Shown piece after piece: positions 53,971 to 61,800 of a stretch of 64,000 bases of DNA. Within the stretch, counting starts at the first letter, position 1. Each line of letters starts with the position of its first letter. The stretch lies in NCBI GenBank assembly GCA_900758845.1, contig CAAESW010000009.1, positions 34,256 to 98,255 on the forward strand, in the 5' to 3' direction. The position numbers and the translations under genes were made by a program. The notes beneath the pieces were generated by a model. The model was not told where the DNA came from and ran no database searches. It was given only the letters and a program-made list of their open reading frames with translations. Source of the DNA: an uncultured Collinsella sp. GTDB lineage: Bacteria; Actinomycetota; Coriobacteriia; Coriobacteriales; Coriobacteriaceae.

Positions 53971-54408
53971 ATGAAAGCACTCGTCATCAACGGCCCCAAC
54001 CTCAACATGCTCGGCATTCGCGAGCCGGGCATCTATGGCAGCGACAACTACGACCGCTTAGTGCAGATCTGCCAGGAAGCAGGCGCCGTACAGGGCTTCG
54101 ACGAGGTCGAGGTCTTCCAGTCCAACCACGAGGGCGGCATCGTCGACAAGATCCAGGAGGCTTACGGCAAGGTCGACGGCATCGTCATCAACCCGGCAGC
54201 CTACACGCACACAAGCGTGGCGATCCTCGACGCCCTCAAGGCCGTCGCCATCCCTGCCGTCGAGGTCCACATCAGCGCCGTCGAGACCCGCGAGGACTTC
54301 CGCCAAGTGAGCTACGCACGCCTAGCCTGCTTCGCCACCATTACGGGCGAAGGCCTGATGGGCTACGCCCACGCGCTGGAGCTGCTGAAAGAGTATCTGC
54401 TACACTAA
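53971..54408 (+). CDS. aroQ: 3-dehydroquinate dehydratase, type II
   Basis: Type II DHQase, 145 residues, a dodecameric flavodoxin-like enzyme. NGPNLNMLGIREPGIYG contains the catalytic Tyr region, then EVEVFQSNHEGGIVDKIQEA, GIVINPAAYTHTSVAILDAL and the VEVHISAVETREDFRQVSY segment. GGAAGCAACC precedes the ATG. It completes the shikimate enzyme set in this operon and is the last recognisable aro gene. Confidence 0.97.
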   Translation: MKALVINGPNLNMLGIREPGIYGSDNYDRLVQICQEAGAVQGFDEVEVFQSNHEGGIVDKIQEAYGKVDGIVINPAAYTHTSVAILDALKAVAIPAVEVHISAVETREDFRQVSYARLACFATITGEGLMGYAHALELLKEYLLH

Positions 54409-54486
54409 TCTTTGGGGTAAATAAGCCAGTGGCGTTTATCCCGAATCATTTGTAACTGTCCAATCGACATACAAAGGAGCATATCC

Positions 54487-55611
54487 ATGTCCCAGTACGA
54501 TTACCTTGTCGTCGGTGCCGGCCTCTCTGGCGCCGTATTCGCCAACGCTGCCAAGCGCGCCGGCAAGTCGGTCCTGGTCATCGATCGCCGCGACCACATC
54601 GCCGGCAACATCTACACCGAGGACGTCGAGGGCATCCAGGTCCACCGCTACGGCGCGCACATCTTCCATACCTCTATGAAGGACGTCTGGGACTACGTCA
54701 ACCGCTTCGCCGAGTTCAACAACTACGTCAACTCTCCGGTAGCCAACTTCCACGGCAACATGTACAACATGCCCTTCAACATGAACACCTTCGCCAAGAT
54801 GTGGCCGGGCGTCGTTACGCCGGCAGACGCCAAGGCCAAGATCGCCGAGCAGGTGGCCGCCGAGAACATCGGCGAGCCGCAGAACCTCGAGGAGCAGGCG
54901 CTGTCGCTCGTCGGCCGCGACATCTTCGAGACGCTCGTGAAGGGCTACACCGAGAAGCAGTGGGGCCGCGACTGCAAGGACCTGCCCGCGAGCATCATCA
55001 AGCGCCTCCCCTGCCGCTTTACCTACGACAACAACTACTTCAATGACCGCTACCAGGGCATCCCCATGGGCGGCTACACCAAGATGGTCGCCAACATGCT
55101 CGAGGCCGTCGAAGTGCGCTGCGGCGTGGAGTACAAGGAGCTGATCGCCGCCGAGCCCGATATCGCCGCCAAGACGATCTACTGCGGCCCCATCGACGCG
55201 TTCTACGACTTTAAGCTGGGCACGCTGGAGTATCGCAGCCTGCGCTTTGAGACCGAGACGCTCGATGAGCAGGACCACCAGGGCGTGGCCGTGGTCAACT
55301 ACACCGAGCGCGAGGTCCCCTACACCCGCATCATCGAGCACAAGCACTTTGAGTTCGGCACGCAGGAGAAGACCGTCATCACGCGCGAGTACCCGGCGGA
55401 TTGGAAGCCCGGCGACGAGCCCTACTACCCCATCAACGACGCCAAGAACGAGGCCCTGTACAGGCAGTACGAGGAGCTGGCGGCGCAGGAGGGCGACGTG
55501 ATCTTCGCCGGTCGCCTGGGCGGCTACAAGTACTACGACATGGACAAGGCCATCGCCGCCGCCTTCGAGCTCGTCCGCAACGAGCTGGGTGTGGAGCCCA
55601 CGGAGTCGTAA
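54487..55611 (+). CDS. glf: UDP-galactopyranose mutase
   Basis: Glf converts UDP-Galp to UDP-Galf with reduced FAD, the donor for galactofuranose glycans. The 374-residue protein has the FAD motif LVVGAGLSGAVFANAAKRAG, VLVIDRRDHIAGNIYTED, RYGAHIFHTSMKDVWDYV, GYTEKQWGRDCKDLP and IPMGGYTKMV, all typical. AAAGGAG precedes the ATG. It is followed by a terminator, so it is a one-gene unit. The GlfT2-like transferases further on would use its product. Confidence 0.97.
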   Translation: MSQYDYLVVGAGLSGAVFANAAKRAGKSVLVIDRRDHIAGNIYTEDVEGIQVHRYGAHIFHTSMKDVWDYVNRFAEFNNYVNSPVANFHGNMYNMPFNMNTFAKMWPGVVTPADAKAKIAEQVAAENIGEPQNLEEQALSLVGRDIFETLVKGYTEKQWGRDCKDLPASIIKRLPCRFTYDNNYFNDRYQGIPMGGYTKMVANMLEAVEVRCGVEYKELIAAEPDIAAKTIYCGPIDAFYDFKLGTLEYRSLRFETETLDEQDHQGVAVVNYTEREVPYTRIIEHKHFEFGTQEKTVITREYPADWKPGDEPYYPINDAKNEALYRQYEELAAQEGDVIFAGRLGGYKYYDMDKAIAAAFELVRNELGVEPTES

Positions 55612-55653
55612 AAGCCCAACAGCCAAAGGCTGATAGCCATTCTGGGATGTAGA

Positions 55654-55684
55654 AAGTCCGGTGCAGCATCGCTGCATCGGACTT
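55654..55684 (+). terminator. Hairpin terminator after glf
   Basis: AAGTCCG and TGCAGC pair with GCTGCA and CGGACTT (14-bp imperfect stem, 3-nt loop), followed by ATTGTTG. It lies 43 nt past the glf stop. Confidence 0.65.
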
Positions 55685-55717
55685 ATTGTTGAGGGAGCAC
55701 TGCACGCCCACATGCCC

Positions 55718-55750
55718 AAAAAGCAAAGACCCGGCATTATACCGGGTCTT
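55718..55750 (-). terminator. Terminator after tRNA-Arg(TCT)
   Basis: Minus strand: AAGACCCGG/CCGGGTCTT (9-bp perfect stem) followed by TGCTTTTTGG. It lies 12 nt past the tRNA CCA. Confidence 0.8.
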
Positions 55751-55761
55751 CAAAAACTCTC

Positions 55762-55838
55762 TGGTGCTCCATGGCGGATTCGAACCGTCGACCTTGGGAT
55801 TAGAAGTCCCCTGCTCTATCCAACTGAGCTAATGGAGC
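55762..55838 (-). tRNA. tRNA-Arg (anticodon TCT)
   Basis: Minus-strand cloverleaf: acceptor GCTCCAT/ATGGAGC, D stem GCTC/GAGC, anticodon loop CTTCTAA (anticodon TCT, reading AGA), T arm GACGG-TTCGAAT-CCGCC, discriminator A, encoded CCA. One A-C mismatch in the T stem and a G-A pair at the base of the anticodon stem are visible; otherwise the fold is normal. Confidence 0.94.
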
Positions 55839-55883
55839 ATAAAGCCGGGCGTCCAAGCGGGTACAAGTTCACACGGCCAATAA

Positions 55884-55889
55884 ATTATA
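55884..55889 (-). promoter_or_regulatory. -10 element upstream of tRNA-Arg(TCT)
   Basis: A perfect TATAAT on the minus strand directly after the ABC ATPase stop. No clear -35 was seen; the mature tRNA starts about 45 nt downstream. Confidence 0.4.
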
Positions 55890-55891
55890 AC

Positions 55892-56659
55892 CTACTTGAA
55901 CTGGTCGTGGTACGCCTTGCAGACCTCGTCCACGGGACCATCCATGCGCAGATCACCCTTCTCGATCCACACAGCACGCTGGCAAATACGCTCAACCTGC
56001 TCCATGGAGTGAGAAACGAACAAGACCGTGACGTCGCCACTCTCAATAAAGTGCTGAATACGGCGCTCGCATTTCTGCTGGAAAAAGACATCGCCAACAG
56101 AAAGCGTCTCATCGACGATGAGAATATCGGGCTCGGTAATCGTAGCGATAGCAAAGGCGATACGCGCGACCATACCCGACGAGAAGTTCTTCAAGGGCAT
56201 GTCAACGAAGTCTTTAAGCTCGGCGAACTCAATAATCTCGTCAAAACTAGCGTCGATAAACTCCTTGGTATAGCCAAGCAGCGCACCGTTCAGATAGATG
56301 TTCTCACGAGCCGTAAGCTCCGGGTCAAAGCCAGCACCGAGCTCAATCAGCGGCGCGATATTGCCGTGGACCTTAACCTCGCCTTCGCTGGGCTCCAAAA
56401 CGCCAGCGATGATCTTGAGCATCGTAGACTTGCCGGAACCGTTAGTACCAACAAGGCCAATGACCTCGCCGCGATGCACATCAAATGAAATGTGCTTAAG
56501 CGCACGGAATTCCTCAAAGAACAGCTCATGCTTTGCGAGCTTAATAAAATACTCTTTGAGGTTCGTAAGCGACTCGGACGCCATGTTAAAGATCATGGTG
56601 ACGTCTTTGACCTCAACAGCAAGGGGCTGCTTGCTGTAATCAATAGCAGATTCAGTCAT
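55892..56659 (-). CDS. Polysaccharide ABC exporter, ATP-binding subunit (TagH/Wzt type)
   Basis: A 255-residue ATPase of the polysaccharide/teichoic-acid exporter family. Walker A is GLVGTNGSGKSTMLKIIAG, the signature region is NFSSGMVARIAFAIAT and Walker B is PDILIVDETLSVGD. The typical N-terminal stretch with FRALKHISFDVHRGE is present. There is no C-terminal carbohydrate-binding domain as in Wzt of tailed O-antigens. ATG 56659 has AAGGAG 8 nt upstream. It pairs with the permease upstream and probably exports the glycan built by the neighbouring transferases. Confidence 0.95.
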   Translation of the reverse strand: MTESAIDYSKQPLAVEVKDVTMIFNMASESLTNLKEYFIKLAKHELFFEEFRALKHISFDVHRGEVIGLVGTNGSGKSTMLKIIAGVLEPSEGEVKVHGNIAPLIELGAGFDPELTARENIYLNGALLGYTKEFIDASFDEIIEFAELKDFVDMPLKNFSSGMVARIAFAIATITEPDILIVDETLSVGDVFFQQKCERRIQHFIESGDVTVLFVSHSMEQVERICQRAVWIEKGDLRMDGPVDEVCKAYHDQFK

Positions 56660-56671
56660 GAGCAGCACTCC

Positions 56672-57517
56672 TTAGATGTAGAGGATAAACTTGTGCTCGG
56701 TCTTGTGAAAGACGGCGTAACCAATAGCAAGAGCAAGAATAGCCCAAACAACACACAGCCCAAAGGTAAGCGCAGAGGGCATGGTGTTAAACAGGAAAAT
56801 ATCGCGCATAAACTGAAGGTAGTTGTACATGGGATTGACAACCACGAGCACCTGAATCCAATGTGCCATCTGGCTAATGAAGTCGGTCGTCCAGAAAATC
56901 GGCGTCAGATACATCCAGGCCGTGATAACAACGGTCCACAGGTGCATAACATCGCGGAAAAAAACCGCCAGCGCAGACAGCATCATGCCCAAGCCCATGC
57001 AGAAACACATAAGCAGGAGCAAGCAAACCGGCAGCAGAATTAAATGCCAGGTGGGAAGCACGTGGAACCAAAGCATAACCAAGGCGACAGCAACCAAAGA
57101 GAAGGCGAAGTTAACGAGCGAGAACAGCACCTTCTGCACCGGAAAGACCCAACGGTGCACCTTGACCTTCTTAAGCAGCGAGGAAGCCCAAATGATGGAC
57201 ATAAGCGCTTGGTTCGTCGACTCGGACATGACAGAGAAAGTCACGTTACCGACAATCAAGTAAAGCGGATACATTTCGGGCGTAATAGAACCATTGCGAC
57301 CTTGCGCGAAGATTGTCGAGAACACAATCGACATAACAACCATCATCAACAGCGGATTGAGGACGGACCATGCCACGCCCAAAACGCTGCGACGATATTT
57401 GATTTTAAAATCTTTGGTGACAAGCTGCTTAAGAATGAACTTGTCCTTTTCAAAATCATTTTTAGCGTGAGAGGCCGGTTTAGCCACCGCTTTCTGACTC
57501 TCTACGTTGTCAGCCAC
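56672..57517 (-). CDS. Polysaccharide ABC exporter, permease subunit (TagG/Wzm type)
   Basis: An ABC-2 type permease of 281 residues. The N-terminal cytoplasmic part contains LVTKDFKIKYRRSVLGVAWS, the family hallmark, followed by six hydrophobic segments (LLMMVVMSIVFSTIFA, VNFAFSLVAVALVML and others). GTG 57517 has AGGAG 7 nt upstream; longer upstream reading lacks family similarity. It is 12 nt from the ATPase gene. Substrate is inferred from the neighbouring glycosyltransferases. Confidence 0.94.
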   Translation of the reverse strand: MADNVESQKAVAKPASHAKNDFEKDKFILKQLVTKDFKIKYRRSVLGVAWSVLNPLLMMVVMSIVFSTIFAQGRNGSITPEMYPLYLIVGNVTFSVMSESTNQALMSIIWASSLLKKVKVHRWVFPVQKVLFSLVNFAFSLVAVALVMLWFHVLPTWHLILLPVCLLLLMCFCMGLGMMLSALAVFFRDVMHLWTVVITAWMYLTPIFWTTDFISQMAHWIQVLVVVNPMYNYLQFMRDIFLFNTMPSALTFGLCVVWAILALAIGYAVFHKTEHKFILYI

Positions 57518-57554
57518 GGACCATCTCCTTGTCTCGTAAAACATAACAGTGGAA

Positions 57555-57560
57555 AGTATA
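57555..57560 (-). promoter_or_regulatory. -10 element for the ABC exporter genes
   Basis: TATACT on the minus strand, about 38 nt before the permease GTG. No clear -35. It is arranged divergently with a matching TATACTTTC element at 57640 on the plus strand. Confidence 0.45.
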
Positions 57561-57639
57561 GCCCTCCTACGATGACGATAACCCACCGCAACAAATCTGG
57601 AGAACTAACCCATATCTAATCAAAGCGACGGGCGATAGG

Positions 57640-57645
57640 TATACT
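57640..57645 (+). promoter_or_regulatory. -10 element for the GT2 gene
   Basis: TATACT about 34 nt before the GT2 ATG, in the same TATACTTTC context as the divergent element at 57555-57560. No convincing -35 was found, which hints at an activator or an extended element. Confidence 0.45.
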
Positions 57646-57678
57646 TTCGACCAGATGAGTCATTAAAGGAGGTCCTAC

Positions 57679-58608
57679 ATGGACTATTCGAATACCGCCG
57701 TCATAATTCCCTGTTACAACGAAGCGCTGACGATTGGCAAAGTTGTCGACGATTTTCATCGAGAGCTGCCCGGCGCAGTTGTCTATGTTTACGACAACAA
57801 CTCGTCCGACGACACTTCGCAAATAGCCAATCAGCACGGGGCCACGGTGCGCCACGAGCCCAGGCAGGGCAAAGGCAACGTGTGCCGCCAAATGTTCCGC
57901 GATATCGATGCCGAATGCTACTTGATGGTCGACGGCGACGATACCTACCCTGCTGAGGCCGCCAAGCCACTCTGTGAGCCCATCCTTAACGGCGAAGCGG
58001 ATATGACCGTTGGCGATCGCCTGTCAAACGGCACCTATGCCGAAGAGAATAAACGAGCCTTTCACGGGTTTGGCAACAACCTTGTTCGCGCTATGATTAA
58101 GTGGATTTACGGCTACAGCTTTGACGACGTGATGACCGGCTACCGAGCCATGAGCAAGCCTTTCGTCAAGACCTTCCCCGTCTTGAGTGAGGGCTTCCAG
58201 ATTGAAACCGAGCTCTCCATCCACGCCGTCGATCACCGCTGGCGCATTAAAGACGTGCCGGTGGAGTATCGCGATCGGCCCGCAGGCTCCGAGTCCAAGC
58301 TCAACACCGTTAGCGACGGCATCAAGGTCATCGCAATGATCGGGACGCTCTTTAAAGACTATCGTCCGCTCAAGTTCTTTAGTCTTATTGCACTCGTTTT
58401 CGCCATCATCGGTCTTGCCCTGGGATTACCAATTGTTGCGGAGTATTTCCAAACCGGCTTAGTCCCCCGCTTCCCCACAGCCATGCTCGCAGCCTCATTC
58501 ATGTTTCTGTGCGGCCTGAGCTTGGCAACGGGACTCATTCTCGACTCGGTTGCGAAGGTTGAACGAAAGCAATGGGAGCTACAAGCTTATAAAACCTATT
58601 CAAAATAA
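57679..58608 (+). CDS. GT2 family glycosyltransferase with two C-terminal membrane helices
   Basis: A 309-residue enzyme. The GT-A domain shows AVIIPCYNEALTIGKVV, YVYDNNSSDDT, MVDGDDTYPAEA (metal-binding Asp box) and DDVMTGYRAMSKPF. Two hydrophobic helices follow at about 235-260 and 270-295. This layout resembles DPM1/GtrB-like polyprenyl-phosphate glycosyltransferases, which transfer a sugar to undecaprenyl phosphate on the inner face. The sugar is unknown. AAAGGAGG lies upstream. It faces the GlfT2-like gene across a shared terminator. Confidence 0.9.
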   Translation: MDYSNTAVIIPCYNEALTIGKVVDDFHRELPGAVVYVYDNNSSDDTSQIANQHGATVRHEPRQGKGNVCRQMFRDIDAECYLMVDGDDTYPAEAAKPLCEPILNGEADMTVGDRLSNGTYAEENKRAFHGFGNNLVRAMIKWIYGYSFDDVMTGYRAMSKPFVKTFPVLSEGFQIETELSIHAVDHRWRIKDVPVEYRDRPAGSESKLNTVSDGIKVIAMIGTLFKDYRPLKFFSLIALVFAIIGLALGLPIVAEYFQTGLVPRFPTAMLAASFMFLCGLSLATGLILDSVAKVERKQWELQAYKTYSK

Positions 58609-58641
58609 GAAGAGGTCCGGACTTAATCCGGACCTCTTCTT
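58607..58641. terminator. Bidirectional terminator between convergent genes
   Basis: A 15-bp perfect stem AAGAAGAGGTCCGGA/TCCGGACCTCTTCTT with a 5-nt loop and T/A-rich flanks on both sides. The stop codons of both convergent genes lie in or touch the stem. Confidence 0.9.
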
Positions 58642-60481
58642 ATTTCAGACCTAAATACTGTTCCCAGAACTCTCGCGAAGTCATGTACGGCATGGCATCT
58701 TTCCATGCCCCCTTGACGCTCTTGCCCTCTTTACGATATCGCGTCATCAGTTCGTGCTCTCGGCGGCGAATACTCTTGAACCGCGCTCGATCCATCGTGC
58801 GGACCGACCCCTTCTCGCGGGTCGGATCAAGAAAGACCAGTGTCTTGCAACGCGTCGAGTTGCCCTCAAGCGTACAGCTGCCGTTCTTGACCACATAGCC
58901 GAGCTTTCCGCGCAACAGAGCATCGGGAAGATAGTGCTTGTCGTAAGGAATGGATCTCCAGTACTTCATAAACTTTGAAGGATGGAATTCCAGATTAACA
59001 TTAGCGAGCACTTGCTCCGTAACCCCAGCCTTGCGAAGAAGCTCTGGATCCATTTCGGAAACAGGAATCAGCTTTTCGTTTAACCTACCCTTACCGATCA
59101 TCGTCGCGGCGCCATCAAGCTTCTGGAGATACTCAGGGCCGCGCAGATAATCCTCAAAGCCATCAAGGATAAACTCAGCAGCCTGATAATCCATATCGCG
59201 CAAGTTCTGACGTACCCCTCGCTGAATACGAAGGACAAACATTTTCTCATCAGCACAATCATCGAGTGAAATCATGACAAAGAAGTTGCGGAAGTACTGG
59301 TAGCAGTCAACCGAAGCGCGGAATCGCCCCTCAAAGCTTGCATGCCACACGCAAATGCAATTCATGGTCATGTAGACAGGCTTATTGCGCATGCCAAACT
59401 CAACGTCGTCGCAGCGGATAAAGAAAGGCATGGGAAGGCCGTTCTTTTCGATAGCCTTCACCGGAATGCAGCTATACCACCAAGCCCCATAGGCCTGATC
59501 AACTTCAACGTTCGTGCGTTCATTTTCGAGGATGTCGGACAGCTTGCCAACATTCAAGTCCTCTTTTACGCGACGATAGGCGCCGGTGGTCGCCACATAC
59601 GAGACATCCTCAAACTGACGAGTAGGGTCCTCCATCGAGAGCATGGCGCCGTTAATAAAGGCATCCTTATATTTGCCCTTCGCAAGAGAGAGGAGATTGA
59701 ACGTACGAATCAAACTCTCGGGCATGATGGAGACATCGTCATCCATCAAAATTATATGTGTGAACTGACCAGGAGTCTCAGTAGCCGCCATCATTCCTCG
59801 TGCAAAACCTCCCGAGCCACCCGTGTTGGGATTCGGGAGAACAGTGACTAGCTCATCGGAAAGTGATGCAGAATCGAGCGTCTGGCCATTGTCGACGACA
59901 AACATGTGGAAGTGGTCGCGAATCGGACCGTCCTCTTTGGAGATGCCCGCTTTAACGAGTTCAATATTCGGAAGAATGTACTGCTCATTCTTAAATGTAG
60001 TAGTAGAAAGAGCAAGATTGATCTGGTTAATTGAGTCCTCAGGAACATCAGTCAGATAAGAGGCGTTCAAGAGGTCTACGGAATAGCCCTCATCACTCTC
60101 AATCCTAAAACCGATCAAGTCGTAGCCGGTTGTATCGATATCAATATCGAGAACGCAAGGATCAACTTCATCGCCATCAAAAGGATTCGATTTAAGCTCG
60201 ACAGGATTCAGCTCGCTAGATCTCACTCCATGAACGATAACCCGGCCCCTGCCAAATAAAGCCATATGCAAGACGACGCCGCCAACAGACGCATACTGAT
60301 GCCATTTGCCAGCAGATAGACCATTCACATACGTCAGAAAGTCAACGTGTCCATTGACATGAAGTGAATGTATATCGTCATCATACGAAGCACCGCCGGA
60401 GAGCACGCGATAGTAGAGTTCGGGAAAATCCTTTGCATGCTTTTCAACTTTAAGTACAACATTCGCAAGTTTAAACTGCAT
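58640..60481 (-). CDS. GlfT2-like galactofuranosyltransferase
   Basis: A 613-residue protein closely patterned on mycobacterial GlfT2, which polymerises galactofuranose. The N-terminal part (about 1-150) fits the beta-sandwich domain of that family. The GT-A core then shows PNPNTGGSGGFARGMMA, IILMDDDVSIMPESL (metal DDD at about 247-249), WWYSCIP, FIRCDDVEFGMR (candidate catalytic Asp at about 358-359) and CICVWHASF, whose His matches the metal His of GlfT2. A helical C-terminal region follows. ATG 60481 has AAGG 8 nt upstream. The Galf donor would come from glf. Confidence 0.92.
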   Translation of the reverse strand: MQFKLANVVLKVEKHAKDFPELYYRVLSGGASYDDDIHSLHVNGHVDFLTYVNGLSAGKWHQYASVGGVVLHMALFGRGRVIVHGVRSSELNPVELKSNPFDGDEVDPCVLDIDIDTTGYDLIGFRIESDEGYSVDLLNASYLTDVPEDSINQINLALSTTTFKNEQYILPNIELVKAGISKEDGPIRDHFHMFVVDNGQTLDSASLSDELVTVLPNPNTGGSGGFARGMMAATETPGQFTHIILMDDDVSIMPESLIRTFNLLSLAKGKYKDAFINGAMLSMEDPTRQFEDVSYVATTGAYRRVKEDLNVGKLSDILENERTNVEVDQAYGAWWYSCIPVKAIEKNGLPMPFFIRCDDVEFGMRNKPVYMTMNCICVWHASFEGRFRASVDCYQYFRNFFVMISLDDCADEKMFVLRIQRGVRQNLRDMDYQAAEFILDGFEDYLRGPEYLQKLDGAATMIGKGRLNEKLIPVSEMDPELLRKAGVTEQVLANVNLEFHPSKFMKYWRSIPYDKHYLPDALLRGKLGYVVKNGSCTLEGNSTRCKTLVFLDPTREKGSVRTMDRARFKSIRRREHELMTRYRKEGKSVKGAWKDAMPYMTSREFWEQYLGLK

Positions 60482-60513
60482 TTTAAATACCTTAATCAAA
60501 GCCGTTGTAACTA

Positions 60514-61701
60514 CTAATTACATTCGTCGACAAACTTTGCCATCGCGGAGCGAACATCGGGATCAGACAAAACATCCTTTGCAAAATGATCATGCCCACA
60601 GATGTCCATTGGCATGTAAGGCCATCCAGGATAGCAATCATCAGCGACCTTTTCTGCTTTCGCGGGAACCAAAAAAGAGAAGCTGTCAAACGGATGCTTT
60701 CTTACGGGAAGGATATCGTTGCGGTCCCAAATTATTTTACGTTTAGGGGCATCAAAAACGTTATCAATCGCGTATGCAAAATCACCACGAGACTCATCGG
60801 TTAACAAACCTAGATCATGAGCCTTTTCGTTAAACGAATCGAATACGCTCTGGACAAGATCAATCTCCGCAGAAGAAACAACTGTTCTCTGAGCTTCCAA
60901 GTCAACATCTCCGCACTGCACGCTAAGACCACTGTGTGGATGAACCATCCAAGGATTATCTTTCCAAAAACTAAACTCACGTTCATTTTTGTCAAAGAAA
61001 TCCATAAGCTCGATTCTGAGTTGCCTAAGTTGATCGTTCGCGCGCTTGGAATTCTCGGCCGCCCGGTCGTAAATCGAAATGTCCACAAAACAAGGTATAA
61101 GCGAATTAGTTGAACAAAAGCGAACTTGACGGCACTTTACAAACCAGTCATATACAAGGGTGATTTGATATTCAGGGTCGTCTTTTAAAGCGGCAGTGAG
61201 CTTATCCACATCGGACCTAAGCATGCATATATCAATATCGTCGTCCCAAGGAATAAAACCCGATCGAGACAAGGTGCCAACAAGAGAACCATAAGAAAGC
61301 CAGTATTGAATATTATTGGCAACACAAATCGCGTCTAGCTTACTCATCAAGGCCGCGTTTGCCTGCTGCATCAATCGAATATCACCCTCGGCGTCGGGTA
61401 ATGCATCAAAGATTTTGCAACGGAGCTCAAAAGGGGTGAGATCGGGGTACGCACGTCGCGCCAACAATTCAAAGCGAAGCCTCATTTGTTCTGACAGACT
61501 TTGTCGGCGTTGCTTGAGCAATTCAATTTCTGGAAATAGCCGAGTATCGAATTTGTAATTGATATTCATATTGATACCGTTATCGGCCTGCTCAATACGG
61601 GCGAAAACCTCGTCAAAACGACGGTCCATATCCTCATGCATAGCATGCAACGATCGGGATGAGCCAGGGAGGATCTTTTTAATAGTAGAAAGCAAGGACA
61701 T
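60514..61701 (-). CDS. LicD family phosphotransferase
   Basis: LicD proteins transfer phosphocholine or other phospho-groups, or act in sugar-phosphate decoration of surface glycans. The 395-residue protein has the diagnostic YGSLVGTLSRSGFIPWDDDIDI at about residues 135-156. The first 100 residues are helical and coiled-coil-like (DMDRRFDEVFARIEQADNG). Base composition is much AT-richer than in the housekeeping genes. It sits between two GlfT2-like genes, so a modification of the Galf polymer is a sensible guess. The transferred group is unknown. Confidence 0.88.
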   Translation of the reverse strand: MSLLSTIKKILPGSSRSLHAMHEDMDRRFDEVFARIEQADNGINMNINYKFDTRLFPEIELLKQRRQSLSEQMRLRFELLARRAYPDLTPFELRCKIFDALPDAEGDIRLMQQANAALMSKLDAICVANNIQYWLSYGSLVGTLSRSGFIPWDDDIDICMLRSDVDKLTAALKDDPEYQITLVYDWFVKCRQVRFCSTNSLIPCFVDISIYDRAAENSKRANDQLRQLRIELMDFFDKNEREFSFWKDNPWMVHPHSGLSVQCGDVDLEAQRTVVSSAEIDLVQSVFDSFNEKAHDLGLLTDESRGDFAYAIDNVFDAPKRKIIWDRNDILPVRKHPFDSFSFLVPAKAEKVADDCYPGWPYMPMDICGHDHFAKDVLSDPDVRSAMAKFVDECN

Positions 61702-61755
61702 GGCTTAACCTTCGCAACGACAAACAATGAACGAAGCACAATTACTCATATGATA

Positions 61756-61792
61756 CAAAAGAATGAGTGGGTCCCACCTTGAAACCCACTCA
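61756..61792 (-). terminator. Terminator after the second GlfT2-like gene
   Basis: Minus strand: TGAGTGGGT/ACCCACTCA (9-bp perfect stem) followed by TTCTTTTG. It separates the 61801-63681 gene from the LicD gene. Confidence 0.75.
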
Positions 61793-61800
61793 CATGAAGA

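Noticed and set aside
54415..54455. Inverted repeat GGGGTAAATAAGCCA-G-TGGCGTTTATCCC upstream of glf as an operator or promoter
   Set aside because: Pairing is imperfect and the possible -35/-10 match (TTGGGG, 17 bp, TTTATC) is weak, so it is not listed as a feature.
45596..55838. Genomic island bounded by two tRNA-Arg genes
   Set aside because: The interval contains core GC-rich aro genes and glf, without an integrase or a duplicated tRNA 3' end; the two tRNAs are different isoacceptors.
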